Assembly (NCBI GenBank): GCA_946619625.1
Contig: CAMOMF010000016.1
Location: 1 to 19,686 of the forward strand
DNA length: 19,686 bases
From: an uncultured Bacteroidales bacterium
GTDB taxonomy: Bacteria > Bacteroidota > Bacteroidia > Bacteroidales > Paludibacteraceae
Direction: 5' to 3'
A program made the translations under genes and the position numbers. The notes below the pieces were generated by a model. The model saw only the letters and a list, made by a program, of their open reading frames with translations. It did not search any database and was not told where the DNA came from. This document shows, one piece after another, positions 1-7,881 of the stretch. Position 1 is the stretch's first letter. Every line of letters begins with the position of its first letter.

Positions 1-118
1 CGCTGCTGTAAACCAGCGTACTGGAGGCACTTGCCAGTGCCACTGTGGCAACGAAAATGAGGATAAGGAATATCGCCCAGAACGTTTTGTCAATATATTT
101 AGTAGACGGGATGGACAT
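1..118 (-). CDS. ftsW: FtsW lipid II polymerase, N-terminal fragment
   Basis: Partial gene running off the left edge; only the first 39 codons are visible. FtsW is the SEDS-family peptidoglycan glycosyltransferase of the divisome and works with the class B PBP encoded upstream in this operon. Reading leftwards from the ATG at 118, the protein begins MSIPSTKYIDKTFWAIF and runs into a first hydrophobic helix ending in a SASSTLVY-like stretch. That stretch matches the end of transmembrane helix 1 in Bacteroidota FtsW. The gene starts 27 bases after the murD stop, with no promoter between, so it is the next gene of the dcw operon. Position after murD is the usual order. The identification rests on one helix plus synteny; RodA is the only realistic alternative and the context argues against it. 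Confidence 0.8.
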   Translation of the reverse strand, partial: MSIPSTKYIDKTFWAIFLILIFVATVALASASSTLVYSS

Positions 119-145
119 GAATTAGGAGTTAGAAAACATATTATT

Positions 146-1522
146 CTACAGGGATTTTGCGGCGGACATGAATTGGTCGCCGCGGTCTTCGTAACTACGG
201 AAGAGGTCGAAACTGGCACAACAGGGTGAGAGGAGGACGGTGGAGTGCCCCTTCAGTCCTTCGGGCAGTTCCCCCGCTTTAGGGGAGTTATCGAAATCAA
301 GCGCTGCCTGATAACTGAGACGCACGCAGTCCGCCAGGTTGTTGGTGTCGATGATACGCAGGGGCGTACCGTCCAAGCGCGTCATGCAGTCGAAATGTTC
401 GTGCAGTTTCTCGTTGTGGAGCCCCATGTAAACCAATGTATGACACTTTTGGCGAACGAGGTCGTCAATCTCGGAGTAGTCATTGCCCTTGTCCTTCCCG
501 CCGAGGATGAGTACGGTGGGTGTGGTCATGGCACCGAGGGCGTAGAAACAACTATTGACATTGGTGGCTTTGGAGTCGTTGATGAAACGGATGCCGTTTT
601 TCTCGCATACGAACTGCAGCCGGTGCTCCACTCCGGCAAACGTGCGCAGAGACACGGCGATGACGGAGTCGTCGATACCCGCTTTGCGTGCGGCGAGCGT
701 GGCGGCAGTGGCGTTGAGGCGGTTGTGCACGCCCTTCAGACTGAGTTCGGCATCGGGCACAGGGAGAGGGGTTTCTACCGTGAACGGGCAGAGGGTGGCT
801 TGACATACCGCACCATCGCGATGCGCCTCCTGTTTGGCGGAGTTGAGTTTGCCTATTTCCTTCATGATGACGGGGTCACCCTGCCAGTAGATGAACGCGT
901 CATCGGGCTGTTGGTTGCGGGTGATACGCATCTTGGCGTCCACGTAGTTCTGGAAACAGAAATCGTAGCGGTCGAGGTGGTCGGGGGTGATGTTCATCAA
1001 TACGGCGATATGTGCGCGGAAACGGTACATATTGTCCAGTTGGAAGGAACTGAGTTCGACCACGTACCACTGCTTGTCGTCCAGTGCCACCTGCAGGGCG
1101 AGGGACTTGCCGATATTGCCAGCGAGCCCTACGTTGTAGCCTGCGCGGCAGAAAATGTCGTAGATAAGCGAGGTGGTGGTTGTTTTGCCGTTGGAGCCTG
1201 TGATGCAGACGAACTGCGCGCGGCTGTATCGGGCAGCGAACTCTATCTCGGAAAGGATGGGTGTGCCCAGTGCTGTGAGTTTCTGTACCAAAGGTGCCGT
1301 GGCGGGGATGCCGGGTGACTTGACCACTTCGGTGGCATCGAGGATACGCGCCTCGGTGTGTCCGTTCTCTTCGTAGGGCACGTGGTACGTGTCCATGAGT
1401 TGCTTGTATTGGGGCTTGATGGGTCCCATGTCAGAGACGAACACATCGTAGCCCTGTTTCAAGCCGAGGACGGCTGTTCCTGCGCCGGATTCGCCCGCGC
1501 CGAGTATGACGAGTTTTTTCAT
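146..1522 (-). CDS. murD: UDP-N-acetylmuramoyl-L-alanine--D-glutamate ligase
   Basis: Cytoplasmic Mur ligase that adds D-glutamate to UDP-MurNAc-L-Ala using ATP, the second amino-acid step of peptidoglycan precursor synthesis. The 458-residue length is normal for MurD. An N-terminal Rossmann-type domain starts with the VILGAGESGAGTA loop at residues 5-17. The ATP-binding P-loop GSNGKTT lies at 109-115 in the central domain. The metal and substrate stretch NITPDHLDRY and the C-terminal ligase domain (LGGKDKGNDY, SPCCASFD) follow in family order. Its ATG overlaps the mraY stop by four bases (ATGA), which implies translational coupling, and ftsW follows after 27 bases. There is no sign of its own promoter, so expression should depend on the dcw transcript. 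Confidence 0.97.
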   Translation of the reverse strand: MKKLVILGAGESGAGTAVLGLKQGYDVFVSDMGPIKPQYKQLMDTYHVPYEENGHTEARILDATEVVKSPGIPATAPLVQKLTALGTPILSEIEFAARYSRAQFVCITGSNGKTTTTSLIYDIFCRAGYNVGLAGNIGKSLALQVALDDKQWYVVELSSFQLDNMYRFRAHIAVLMNITPDHLDRYDFCFQNYVDAKMRITRNQQPDDAFIYWQGDPVIMKEIGKLNSAKQEAHRDGAVCQATLCPFTVETPLPVPDAELSLKGVHNRLNATAATLAARKAGIDDSVIAVSLRTFAGVEHRLQFVCEKNGIRFINDSKATNVNSCFYALGAMTTPTVLILGGKDKGNDYSEIDDLVRQKCHTLVYMGLHNEKLHEHFDCMTRLDGTPLRIIDTNNLADCVRLSYQAALDFDNSPKAGELPEGLKGHSTVLLSPCCASFDLFRSYEDRGDQFMSAAKSL

Positions 1523-2793
1523 CGGATCTTGAGTGTTAGGATAGTGAATGCTGCCAAAAGGATAGTGATGATGCAGAAACGCAGCACTATTTTCTGCTCA
1601 TGTTGCAGTTCGGGACTGCCCTTGAACCAAATGCTACAAGTGGGGTCGTTCTTGAGCACCTGGTCCACGGAGTAGCGGAAATGGTCGTGTATAGGTGTAC
1701 GTTTCCATACACGGATATGGTGCGCGCCGTGTTTCTTGCTCCACTTGAACACCTGCGTTTGGATAATGACGCTGAGACTTTCCATGAGGAAGACACCGCA
1801 GAGGATGGGGATAAGCAACTCTTTGTGTATGGCTACGGCGCACACACCAATAATGCCCCCGATGGTGAGCGAGCCCGTGTCGCCCATGAATATCTGTGCG
1901 GGGAAACCGTTCCACCAGAGGAAACCAATGAGTGCACCGACGAAGGCACCGAGGAAGACCACCAACTCCTCCGAGCCGGGGATGTACATGACATCGAAAT
2001 AGTCCGCCCAGACAGTGCTGCCTGAAGTGTAGGCAAGGGCAATCAGTGCGATGCCGATGATGGCGGAGTTGCCTGCGCACATGCCGTCCATGCCATCGTT
2101 GAGGTTGGCTCCGTTGCTGACTGCCGCCACTACGAAGACGGTAAGGAGTACGAAGAAAATCCACCCTGCGCGGTACTTGTTGTCCTTGCCGAGGAAATCG
2201 AACATATCGGCGTAGTTGGCATTATGGTTCTTGACGAAGGGGATAGTGGTGCGTGTGGACTTGACGTCGGGCGACTTGACCATGACCCGCTCGTTGTTGA
2301 CGTAGGTGGTGCTGACCGTTTCGTTCATAACGACTTGCGGGCTGTATCGGAGGGTAAGTCCCACAATCAGTCCGAGGGTGATTTGTCCGGCAATTTTCAC
2401 CCAACCGTTCAGTCCGTCCTTGTGGTGACGGAAGGTCTTGATATAGTCGTCGGCAAAGCCGAGCGCGCCCAGCAGCAGCGTGGTGATGAGCATGAGGATC
2501 ATGTAGATATTGCCCAGTTTGCCCAACAAGAGACAGGGCAGTACGATGCCAGCAATGATAATCAGTCCGCCCATGGTGGGGACTCCCTTTTTCTGTACGC
2601 CGAACGGGTCTGTTTTGGCGTCCCTCTGTTCCTCGGAGATGTTTTTCCGCCGGAGCAGCCGGATAAAATACTTGCCGCAATAGACACTGATAAGCATTGC
2701 CAGTCCCGCTGCTACAATAGCGCGGAAGGAGATGTAGGTGACGAGTCGTGCACCCGGGATTTGGTTGAAGTATGTGAATAAATAGTATAACAT
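1519..2793 (-). CDS. mraY: Phospho-N-acetylmuramoyl-pentapeptide transferase
   Basis: Integral membrane enzyme that moves phospho-MurNAc-pentapeptide to undecaprenyl phosphate, giving lipid I. Several hydrophobic helices are visible. The catalytic motifs are the DD pair at residues 115-116 (GFADDYIK), NLNDGMDG with D233 and D236, and MGDTGS with D305. At 424 residues it is longer than the ~360 of proteobacterial MraY. The extra length is mainly a polar insertion at about residues 150-208, which I believe is typical of Bacteroidota MraY. The C-terminal histidine motif reads PIHDHF (369-371 H-D-H) instead of the HHH of E. coli. The start at 2793 is an ATG after an AT-rich 53-base gap from murE. 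This is the only wide junction in this part of the operon. Confidence 0.96.
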   Translation of the reverse strand: MLYYLFTYFNQIPGARLVTYISFRAIVAAGLAMLISVYCGKYFIRLLRRKNISEEQRDAKTDPFGVQKKGVPTMGGLIIIAGIVLPCLLLGKLGNIYMILMLITTLLLGALGFADDYIKTFRHHKDGLNGWVKIAGQITLGLIVGLTLRYSPQVVMNETVSTTYVNNERVMVKSPDVKSTRTTIPFVKNHNANYADMFDFLGKDNKYRAGWIFFVLLTVFVVAAVSNGANLNDGMDGMCAGNSAIIGIALIALAYTSGSTVWADYFDVMYIPGSEELVVFLGAFVGALIGFLWWNGFPAQIFMGDTGSLTIGGIIGVCAVAIHKELLIPILCGVFLMESLSVIIQTQVFKWSKKHGAHHIRVWKRTPIHDHFRYSVDQVLKNDPTCSIWFKGSPELQHEQKIVLRFCIITILLAAFTILTLKIR

Positions 2794-2800
2794 TTATATT

Positions 2801-2835
2801 TATGAGTTATGAATTATGAGTTATGAATTATGAGT
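2801..2835. repeat. Heptamer tandem repeat, 5 copies
   Basis: Five consecutive 7-base units alternate TATGAGT and TATGAAT on the plus strand, so it can also be read as 2.5 copies of a 14-base unit. The array fills most of the murE-mraY gap. In the operon mRNA it lies 7 bases upstream of the mraY start codon. Copies are exact apart from the regular G/A alternation. Slippage would change the leader length before mraY but not any protein. Confidence 0.9.
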
Positions 2836-2843
2836 GTGGATAA
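2835..2843 (-). promoter_or_regulatory. DnaA-box-like 9-mer
   Basis: The minus strand reads TTATCCACA, identical to the consensus high-affinity DnaA box. It lies 3 bases after the murE stop codon and shares one base with the AT-rich heptamer array. A single perfect 9-mer is expected by chance about once per 130 kb of double-stranded random sequence, so it is suggestive only. No second box was noticed nearby. Confidence 0.3.
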
Positions 2844-2846
2844 ATG

Positions 2847-4292
2847 TTACAAGTTGGCGCGGACGATTTCGTGGTCGTCGAAATGGTGCTTGACGCCGCG
2901 GATGATCTGGTAGTCCTCGTGCCCTTTGCCTGCGATGAGAATCACATCATCTTTCTGCGCGAGCATGCAGGCGGTCTTGATTGCCGTCTCCCTGTCCTCG
3001 ATGATGAGGGTAGTGCGGAGTTCGTCCTGAGTGAGTCCCGCCGCCATGTCCTTGAGGATGTCCGCCGGCTCTTCGTCGCGGGGATTGTCGCTGGTGAGGA
3101 TCAGTCGGGTGCTGTTCTTAGCAGCGATGGACGCCATCATGGGTCGCTTGCCTTTGTCGCGGTTGCCGCCGCAGCCTACCACCGTGATAACTTTGCTGTC
3201 CGGTTTGCGAATCTCGTTGATGGTGGTGAGCACGTTCTCCACTGCATCGGGTGTGTGAGCATAGTCCACGATAGCAGTCCACCCCTTGGGACTGTGGATG
3301 GCTTCGAAGCGTCCGTTGACCGCGCTGAGCGTGGAGAGTACGCGGAGCACCTCTTGCGGCTCAAAGCCGAGCGATACGGCGGCTCCGTAGATACAGAGCA
3401 GGTTGCTGACGTTGAACCGTCCCACGAGTCGTACGAAGACCTCCTGTCCGTTGACTTCGAGCAGCATGCCGTCGAACCCCTCTTCGAGAATGCGCGCCTT
3501 GTAATCGGCGAGGGTGCGGGTGGAATAGGTGCGTACCGCCGCCCGGCAGTTCTGCGTCATGACGAGCCCGTTCTTGTCGTCTTTGTTGGTGATGGCGAAC
3601 GCGTCTTTCTTGAGGTTGTCGAACAGTTGTTTCTTGGTGTCGCGGTAATTGTCGAAGGTCTTGTGGAAATCGATATGGTCGCGCGTCAAGTTGGTGAAGA
3701 GTGCCCCGTCGAAGTCGAGTCCGGCGATACGGTGCTGCGCAATGGCATGACTACTGACCTCCATGAAAGCGTAGGTACATCCGGCTTCCACCATGCGGCG
3801 GAGCAGTCCGTTCAGTTCCAGTGCGTCGGGAGTGGTGTGGGTAGCCTCCACGGGTGTGTCGTCGATGTAATTGACGACGGTGGAGAACAGTCCGGCATGG
3901 TGTCCCATGGCACGTACCATCTTGTACAGTAGGGTGGCGATGGTGGTCTTACCGTTCGTGCCGGTGACGCCTACGAGCGTGAGGTGTCGGCTGGGGTATC
4001 CGTTCCATGCGGAGGCGATCAGCCCGAGGGCGTACGAGGCGTTTTCCACCACGATGATTGTCGCCCCCTGACGGGTGATGGTGTCGGTGCGCTCGCATAC
4101 TACGGCGGCTGCTCCCTGCTCGATGGCTTTGTCAATGAAGTTGTGTCCGTCCACCACCGTGCCGGGTTGTGCCACGAACAAAGTGCCCGCGGTGACCTGG
4201 CGCGAGTCGAACGCGATGGACAGGATATCCACGTCGGTTGCGCCTATGACCTCTTTGACTGCGAGGTCGGACAGAAGCGTTGAAAGTATCAT
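2847..4292 (-). CDS. murE: UDP-MurNAc-tripeptide synthetase, meso-diaminopimelate type
   Basis: Cytoplasmic Mur ligase adding the third stem-peptide residue to UDP-MurNAc-L-Ala-D-Glu. The length, 481 residues, is standard. The N-terminal domain contains SIAFDSRQVTAGTLFVA. The P-loop GTNGKTT is at 111-117, THTTPDALEL is at 151-160, and YRDTKKQ near 216-222 would hold the carbamylated lysine. The C-terminal domain carries DNPR at 402-405, the arginine motif that selects meso-DAP rather than lysine, so the organism should have DAP-type peptidoglycan as expected for Gram-negative Bacteroidales. The ATG at 4292 overlaps the upstream PBP stop by four bases (ATGA). Downstream there is an unusual 53-base gap with a tandem repeat before mraY. 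Confidence 0.97.
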   Translation of the reverse strand: MILSTLLSDLAVKEVIGATDVDILSIAFDSRQVTAGTLFVAQPGTVVDGHNFIDKAIEQGAAAVVCERTDTITRQGATIIVVENASYALGLIASAWNGYPSRHLTLVGVTGTNGKTTIATLLYKMVRAMGHHAGLFSTVVNYIDDTPVEATHTTPDALELNGLLRRMVEAGCTYAFMEVSSHAIAQHRIAGLDFDGALFTNLTRDHIDFHKTFDNYRDTKKQLFDNLKKDAFAITNKDDKNGLVMTQNCRAAVRTYSTRTLADYKARILEEGFDGMLLEVNGQEVFVRLVGRFNVSNLLCIYGAAVSLGFEPQEVLRVLSTLSAVNGRFEAIHSPKGWTAIVDYAHTPDAVENVLTTINEIRKPDSKVITVVGCGGNRDKGKRPMMASIAAKNSTRLILTSDNPRDEEPADILKDMAAGLTQDELRTTLIIEDRETAIKTACMLAQKDDVILIAGKGHEDYQIIRGVKHHFDDHEIVRANL

Positions 4293-6388
4293 CTCAATTC
4301 CAAATAAATAGTTCCGTTCTTAATGATTGCCGAGCCGGGCTCCACACTTTGCGTTGCCACTTTGCCCTTGCCGTGAATATGCGCCATCATGCCGGTCTGC
4401 TCGATGGCATAGACGGCGTCGCGTGCCCCCATGCCGATGACATTGGGCACTTTGGTCGGATTGACCTCGATGGACACAGCATGCAGATGTTCGTTCACTT
4501 TCGCCCACGGCGAGTCCACTTTGTTCACCTTGACGCCCGAACCTTTGGCGGCCTTGCGGATGGACTTGTGGAGTCCGCCCTTGATGCGTGGCTTGTCGAT
4601 GCTGTCGTAGGGCAGCGCCATCTCGGCGGCATTGCGCGTACCTGCGAACGCCATGGTCTTGATGGCGATGTTGCGGACGGTGGAGCCGCAGTCCATGCCT
4701 GCATCGTAACTGCCGGTAGGCCTCTGTATCACGCAGATACATGTGTATTGAGGTGCTTCTTCGGGGAAGTAGCCCACGAATGACATGCGGTGGCGGTGGC
4801 TGTTGTAGCGTCCGTTTTCGAATATCTGCGCGGTGCCGGTTTTTCCGGCGATGTGTACGAGGTCACTTTGCGCCTTGCGCTGTCCCCATGGATTAATGGA
4901 GGCAGTGCCGTGTTCGTTGTCCCAGACCACATCGTGTAGGGCGGTTCGTATGTCGCGCAAGGTGGACTCTTTGCATATACTGGAGTTGACGGTTTTGGCG
5001 CTGAACGACTGCACGGTGCGTCCGTCCTTGATGATGCGCTTGACGAAGAAAGGGGCAATCATCTTGCCGTCATTGGCGATGGCGTTGTAGAACATGAGCG
5101 TCTGCAGAGGGGAGAGTTCGACCGAATAGCCGTACGCCATCTTGGAGAGCGTGACCGCGTCCTGGGGGATGTCGATACGCGGGTCCTGTGCTCCCGGAAT
5201 CTGGCAAGGGACGGGTTCGCGAATGCCCATCTTGTCCAGCCTGTTCACGAAGTTCTTGGCTTTTTTCTCATAACTCTCGGTGACTATTTTCGCGAGCACG
5301 ATGTTGCTGGATGCCGCCAGTGCCTGTTGTACGGTCAGGTAGCCGTCGTACTTGTGTGCGTCGATATGCATGGCACCGTTGTATTTCCATCCTTTCGAAC
5401 AGGTGAGGAACGAGTCTTGCAGGGTGACCTTGCCATCGTCGAGTGCCGCCATGAGGCTGACGGTCTTGAAGGTGGAGCCGGGCTCTACACGCTCGACGGC
5501 ATAGTTCTTATTCTCGGAATAGGTGCCGTCCCCGTTGCGTCCGAGGTTGCAGATGGCTTTCACTTCGCCTGTTTTCACCTCCATGAGGACGACACAGCCC
5601 CACTCCGCCTCTTTTTCGGTGAGTTTCTGCCGGAGTTGGCTTTCGGCGATGTCTTGGAGGTTGGCGTTGATGGTGGTGATGAGGTCATATCCGTCCTCGG
5701 GTTCTTCCACGGTGATATATTCGGTGCGTCCGTTTATGTGGGTTTTCTCGCTGATACCGGGTTTGCCGTGGAGGAGTCGGTCGTATTGTTTTTCCAGCCC
5801 GTTGATGCCGTCCCCTTTCTCGCCGTAAATGCCTCCAATGGTGCGGCTGGCGAGTGAGCCGAACGGTTTGACGCGTTCGTGTCGCGGATTGATAATCAGT
5901 CCGCTTTTGTACTGTCCTTTCCGGTATAGTGGAAGTGCCTTGACGCGCTTCATTTGGGTGTAACTGACCGCCTTGGGTTGCAACTTGAAGTGGCCGTTAT
6001 TGCGTATGAACTCATGGGTCAGTGCGCGCCTGTAATCGTCGGCGGACTTGTCCTGAAAGATAGCGGCAAGCCCTTCGGCAGTGGAGTCGAGATAGCGGTA
6101 GAAGAGGGTGTCTCCGCCCAAGTGTAGTGCCTCCACACGCATGTCCATGACCAGTTCGTATCTGGGTAGGCTGCCTGCCATCAGGCGTCCGCTTGCATCG
6201 AAGATATTGCCTCGCATGGGGGGGATCTCTTTGCGCACTTTCTCCTGTTGGTCGGCAATGGCGAGCCATTTCTCGCTTTCTTTGGTCTGGATAATGGCAA
6301 TCTGCACCAGAACGGCGACAAAGCCCAAGAGCATCACCCCGAAGATGGCGATGAAGCGGATAACAGTATTTTCTTGACGTCTATCCAT
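4289..6388 (-). CDS. ftsI: Septal penicillin-binding transpeptidase with PASTA domain (FtsI/PBP3-like)
   Basis: Class B penicillin-binding protein that crosslinks septal peptidoglycan in the periplasm, anchored by one N-terminal membrane helix (about residues 11-33). A dimerisation domain with PPMRGNIFDASGRLMA at 56-71 follows. The transpeptidase domain has all three active-site motifs: STFK at 305-308 with the nucleophilic serine, SSN at 360-362, and KTGT at 516-519. A single PASTA domain fills the last ~60 residues (VPNVIGMGARDAVYAIEQTG and on). At 699 residues it fits the Bacteroidota FtsI form, longer than E. coli FtsI because of the PASTA tail. It lies between ftsL (21-base gap) and murE (4-base overlap), the standard dcw position, which favours FtsI over an elongation PBP2. 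Confidence 0.95.
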   Translation of the reverse strand: MDRRQENTVIRFIAIFGVMLLGFVAVLVQIAIIQTKESEKWLAIADQQEKVRKEIPPMRGNIFDASGRLMAGSLPRYELVMDMRVEALHLGGDTLFYRYLDSTAEGLAAIFQDKSADDYRRALTHEFIRNNGHFKLQPKAVSYTQMKRVKALPLYRKGQYKSGLIINPRHERVKPFGSLASRTIGGIYGEKGDGINGLEKQYDRLLHGKPGISEKTHINGRTEYITVEEPEDGYDLITTINANLQDIAESQLRQKLTEKEAEWGCVVLMEVKTGEVKAICNLGRNGDGTYSENKNYAVERVEPGSTFKTVSLMAALDDGKVTLQDSFLTCSKGWKYNGAMHIDAHKYDGYLTVQQALAASSNIVLAKIVTESYEKKAKNFVNRLDKMGIREPVPCQIPGAQDPRIDIPQDAVTLSKMAYGYSVELSPLQTLMFYNAIANDGKMIAPFFVKRIIKDGRTVQSFSAKTVNSSICKESTLRDIRTALHDVVWDNEHGTASINPWGQRKAQSDLVHIAGKTGTAQIFENGRYNSHRHRMSFVGYFPEEAPQYTCICVIQRPTGSYDAGMDCGSTVRNIAIKTMAFAGTRNAAEMALPYDSIDKPRIKGGLHKSIRKAAKGSGVKVNKVDSPWAKVNEHLHAVSIEVNPTKVPNVIGMGARDAVYAIEQTGMMAHIHGKGKVATQSVEPGSAIIKNGTIYLELR

Positions 6389-6409
6389 TAATGGTTGGTA
6401 GTTAGGGTA

Positions 6410-6730
6410 TTATTTGATGCTCACGGGCGGAGTGAGACTTTCCTTGACGTTGCTGCCGGCATCCTTCAGTCTTTGGCTCACAACGGACTGGCGGGACATC
6501 TCTGTCAGTTCGGCGTTGACCGTGAGGTACTCGTAATGCGCGTCCTGCAGGGCACGGTTCAGTTCGACGATGCGTGCCTGTTGCTGCTGGGAGCGGTAGC
6601 CCTCGAAGATATATACGATCATGAGCACGAAAATCAGCACGAGCAGTTTGTACTGCCTGCGCGCCGCTTCCATGGTAAAGATATTACCATTCAGCACATC
6701 TTGGACCCAATTATGTTTGTTCTCTGCCAT
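6410..6730 (-). CDS. ftsL: FtsL-like cell division protein
   Basis: Small bitopic membrane protein of 106 residues. It has a cytoplasmic N-terminus (MAENKHNWVQDVLNG), one transmembrane helix at about 29-46 (LLVLIFVLMIVYIFEGY), then a Q/E/A/L-rich segment with coiled-coil character. This is the architecture of FtsL, which helps recruit and activate the septal synthase FtsW-FtsI. FtsL sequences are poorly conserved, so the call depends on topology and on its place between rsmH and the class B PBP, the canonical slot. The ATG at 6730 is chosen; one codon earlier there is only a TTG. The gap to rsmH is 7 bases and to ftsI 21 bases, so it is within the operon. Confidence 0.85.
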   Translation of the reverse strand: MAENKHNWVQDVLNGNIFTMEAARRQYKLLVLIFVLMIVYIFEGYRSQQQQARIVELNRALQDAHYEYLTVNAELTEMSRQSVVSQRLKDAGSNVKESLTPPVSIK

Positions 6731-6737
6731 CAAATAT

Positions 6738-7709
6738 TCATTTGTAAGATTCCAGTTTCTCTGCGATTCTCAGTTTGGCACTACGCGCCCTTGGGTTGCG
6801 CTCGACTTCGTCGTCCGACGCCACGATGACCTGCCTGTTAACCAGCCGGAAAGGGGTGAGTACGTTGCCGTAGAAATCCTTGTCGATACGTCCTTCGGTG
6901 TTGCCGCTCCGGAGGAAATTCTTGACAATGCGGTCCTCCAGCGAGTGGTAGGTGAGGACGGCAATCCTGCCTCCGGGCTTGAGCAACTGTTTGGCTCCTT
7001 CCAGCATCTGTTCCAGTGCCTGCGTCTCGTCGTTCACTTCCATCCGGATGGCCTGGAAGAGACGCGCGAGGTCTTTCTTGAAACGGGATTCGACCTGCTC
7101 GTCCGGTGCGATGACGGCGGTAAGGTCGCGCGTAGTCTCAAAGGGCTTGTTTGCCCTGAGTCGGACGATTTTTCGAGCCAGTTGGCGACTGTTCTTCAGT
7201 TCACCATAAAGAAAGAGCACGCGCGCAAGGTCCTCCTCGCTGTAGGTGTTGAGGATATCCGCCGCCGTCTTGCCGCCGGTGCGGTTCATGCGCATGTCCA
7301 GCGGTCCATCGAAGCGGAAAGAGAAACCGCGCTCCGCCTCGTCGAAATGATGAAACGACACGCCCAAGTCCGCCAGCAAGCCGTCAATGCCGCTGCCCGG
7401 CAGGTCAGCCCTGTAGGCGGGGACACCGTAGTAGTCCATGAAGTTCTTCACGTAGCGGAAATTGCCATGTACAAACTGCCAGTTGGGCGCATGAGCGAAA
7501 GGCGCATCGGTACGCGAACTAACGGAGGTGTAGGCGTCCTCGTCCTGGTCAAACGAGAACAGCCTGCCCTCAGCCGAGAGTCGTTTCAGGATGGCGCCGC
7601 TGTGCCCTCCGCCACCGAAAGTGACGTCAACATACGTGCCGGACGGACTGATATTCAGCCCATCGACCGTCTCGCTTAACAGCGCAGGTATGTGGTAAAC
7701 TTCCGACAT
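6738..7709 (-). CDS. rsmH: 16S rRNA (cytosine(1402)-N(4))-methyltransferase
   Basis: S-adenosylmethionine-dependent enzyme (formerly MraW) that methylates N4 of C1402 in 16S rRNA. With the start at the ATG at 7709 it has 323 residues, close to the ~310 usual for the family. An upstream extension to 7754 would cross a -7-like sequence and add residues unlike the family. Motifs are HIPALLSETV at 6-15, the SAM loop FGGGGHSG at 31-38, LADLGVS and RGFSFRFDGPLDMRM in the middle, and TYHSLEDRIVKNF near the C-terminus. It is the first gene of the dcw operon here; mraZ, which usually precedes it, is not found. The leader is about 165 nt long and highly structured. Confidence 0.96.
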   Translation of the reverse strand: MSEVYHIPALLSETVDGLNISPSGTYVDVTFGGGGHSGAILKRLSAEGRLFSFDQDEDAYTSVSSRTDAPFAHAPNWQFVHGNFRYVKNFMDYYGVPAYRADLPGSGIDGLLADLGVSFHHFDEAERGFSFRFDGPLDMRMNRTGGKTAADILNTYSEEDLARVLFLYGELKNSRQLARKIVRLRANKPFETTRDLTAVIAPDEQVESRFKKDLARLFQAIRMEVNDETQALEQMLEGAKQLLKPGGRIAVLTYHSLEDRIVKNFLRSGNTEGRIDKDFYGNVLTPFRLVNRQVIVASDDEVERNPRARSAKLRIAEKLESYK

Positions 7710-7771
7710 TTTCCGTTTTGTGCAAATCGCCCTGCAAAGGTACTTCGCGTTCACTACCCTCGCTCACCAAC

Positions 7772-7799
7772 TGAGTCTTTCGACTTCGCTCCAGACTCA
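7772..7799 (-). other. Leader hairpin 2 (7-bp stem)
   Basis: In the dcw leader RNA, TGAGTCT pairs perfectly with AGACTCA around a 14-base loop. It is not followed by a U-run, so it does not look like an intrinsic terminator. It lies about 63 bases upstream of the rsmH start. Confidence 0.5.
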
Positions 7800-7824
7800 T
7801 TAAAGCACTCGGGCGCTCCGCTCT

Positions 7825-7851
7825 CCCCAAAACGAGCAAGTCGTTTCGGGG
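7825..7851 (-). other. Leader hairpin 1 (11-bp stem)
   Basis: On the minus strand CCCCGAAACGA pairs with TCGTTTTGGGG around the 5-base loop CTTGC. All eleven positions pair in the minus-strand RNA, with one G-U wobble. In plus-strand RNA the same position would be an A-C mismatch, so the fold fits transcription in the dcw direction. The 5' arm overlaps a 15-base palindrome (7844-7858), which offers a competing fold. Confidence 0.55.
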
Positions 7852-7881
7852 ACCCCGAATTGACGCAGTACGCTTTGCGAG

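Noticed and set aside
245..1318. Long open frame on the plus strand opposite murD
   Set aside because: It mirrors a highly confident MurD gene, has no family resemblance and no promoter; long antisense frames are common with this codon use.
2844..3932. Long open frame on the plus strand opposite murE
   Set aside because: Shadow of a full-length MurE with all motifs intact; no start signal.
7710..7754. Longer rsmH, and TTG-initiated starts for ftsL (6733), lpxH (15139) and the M16 gene (17603)
   Set aside because: Each has a well-placed ATG matching the family N-terminus; the extensions cross promoter elements or upstream genes.
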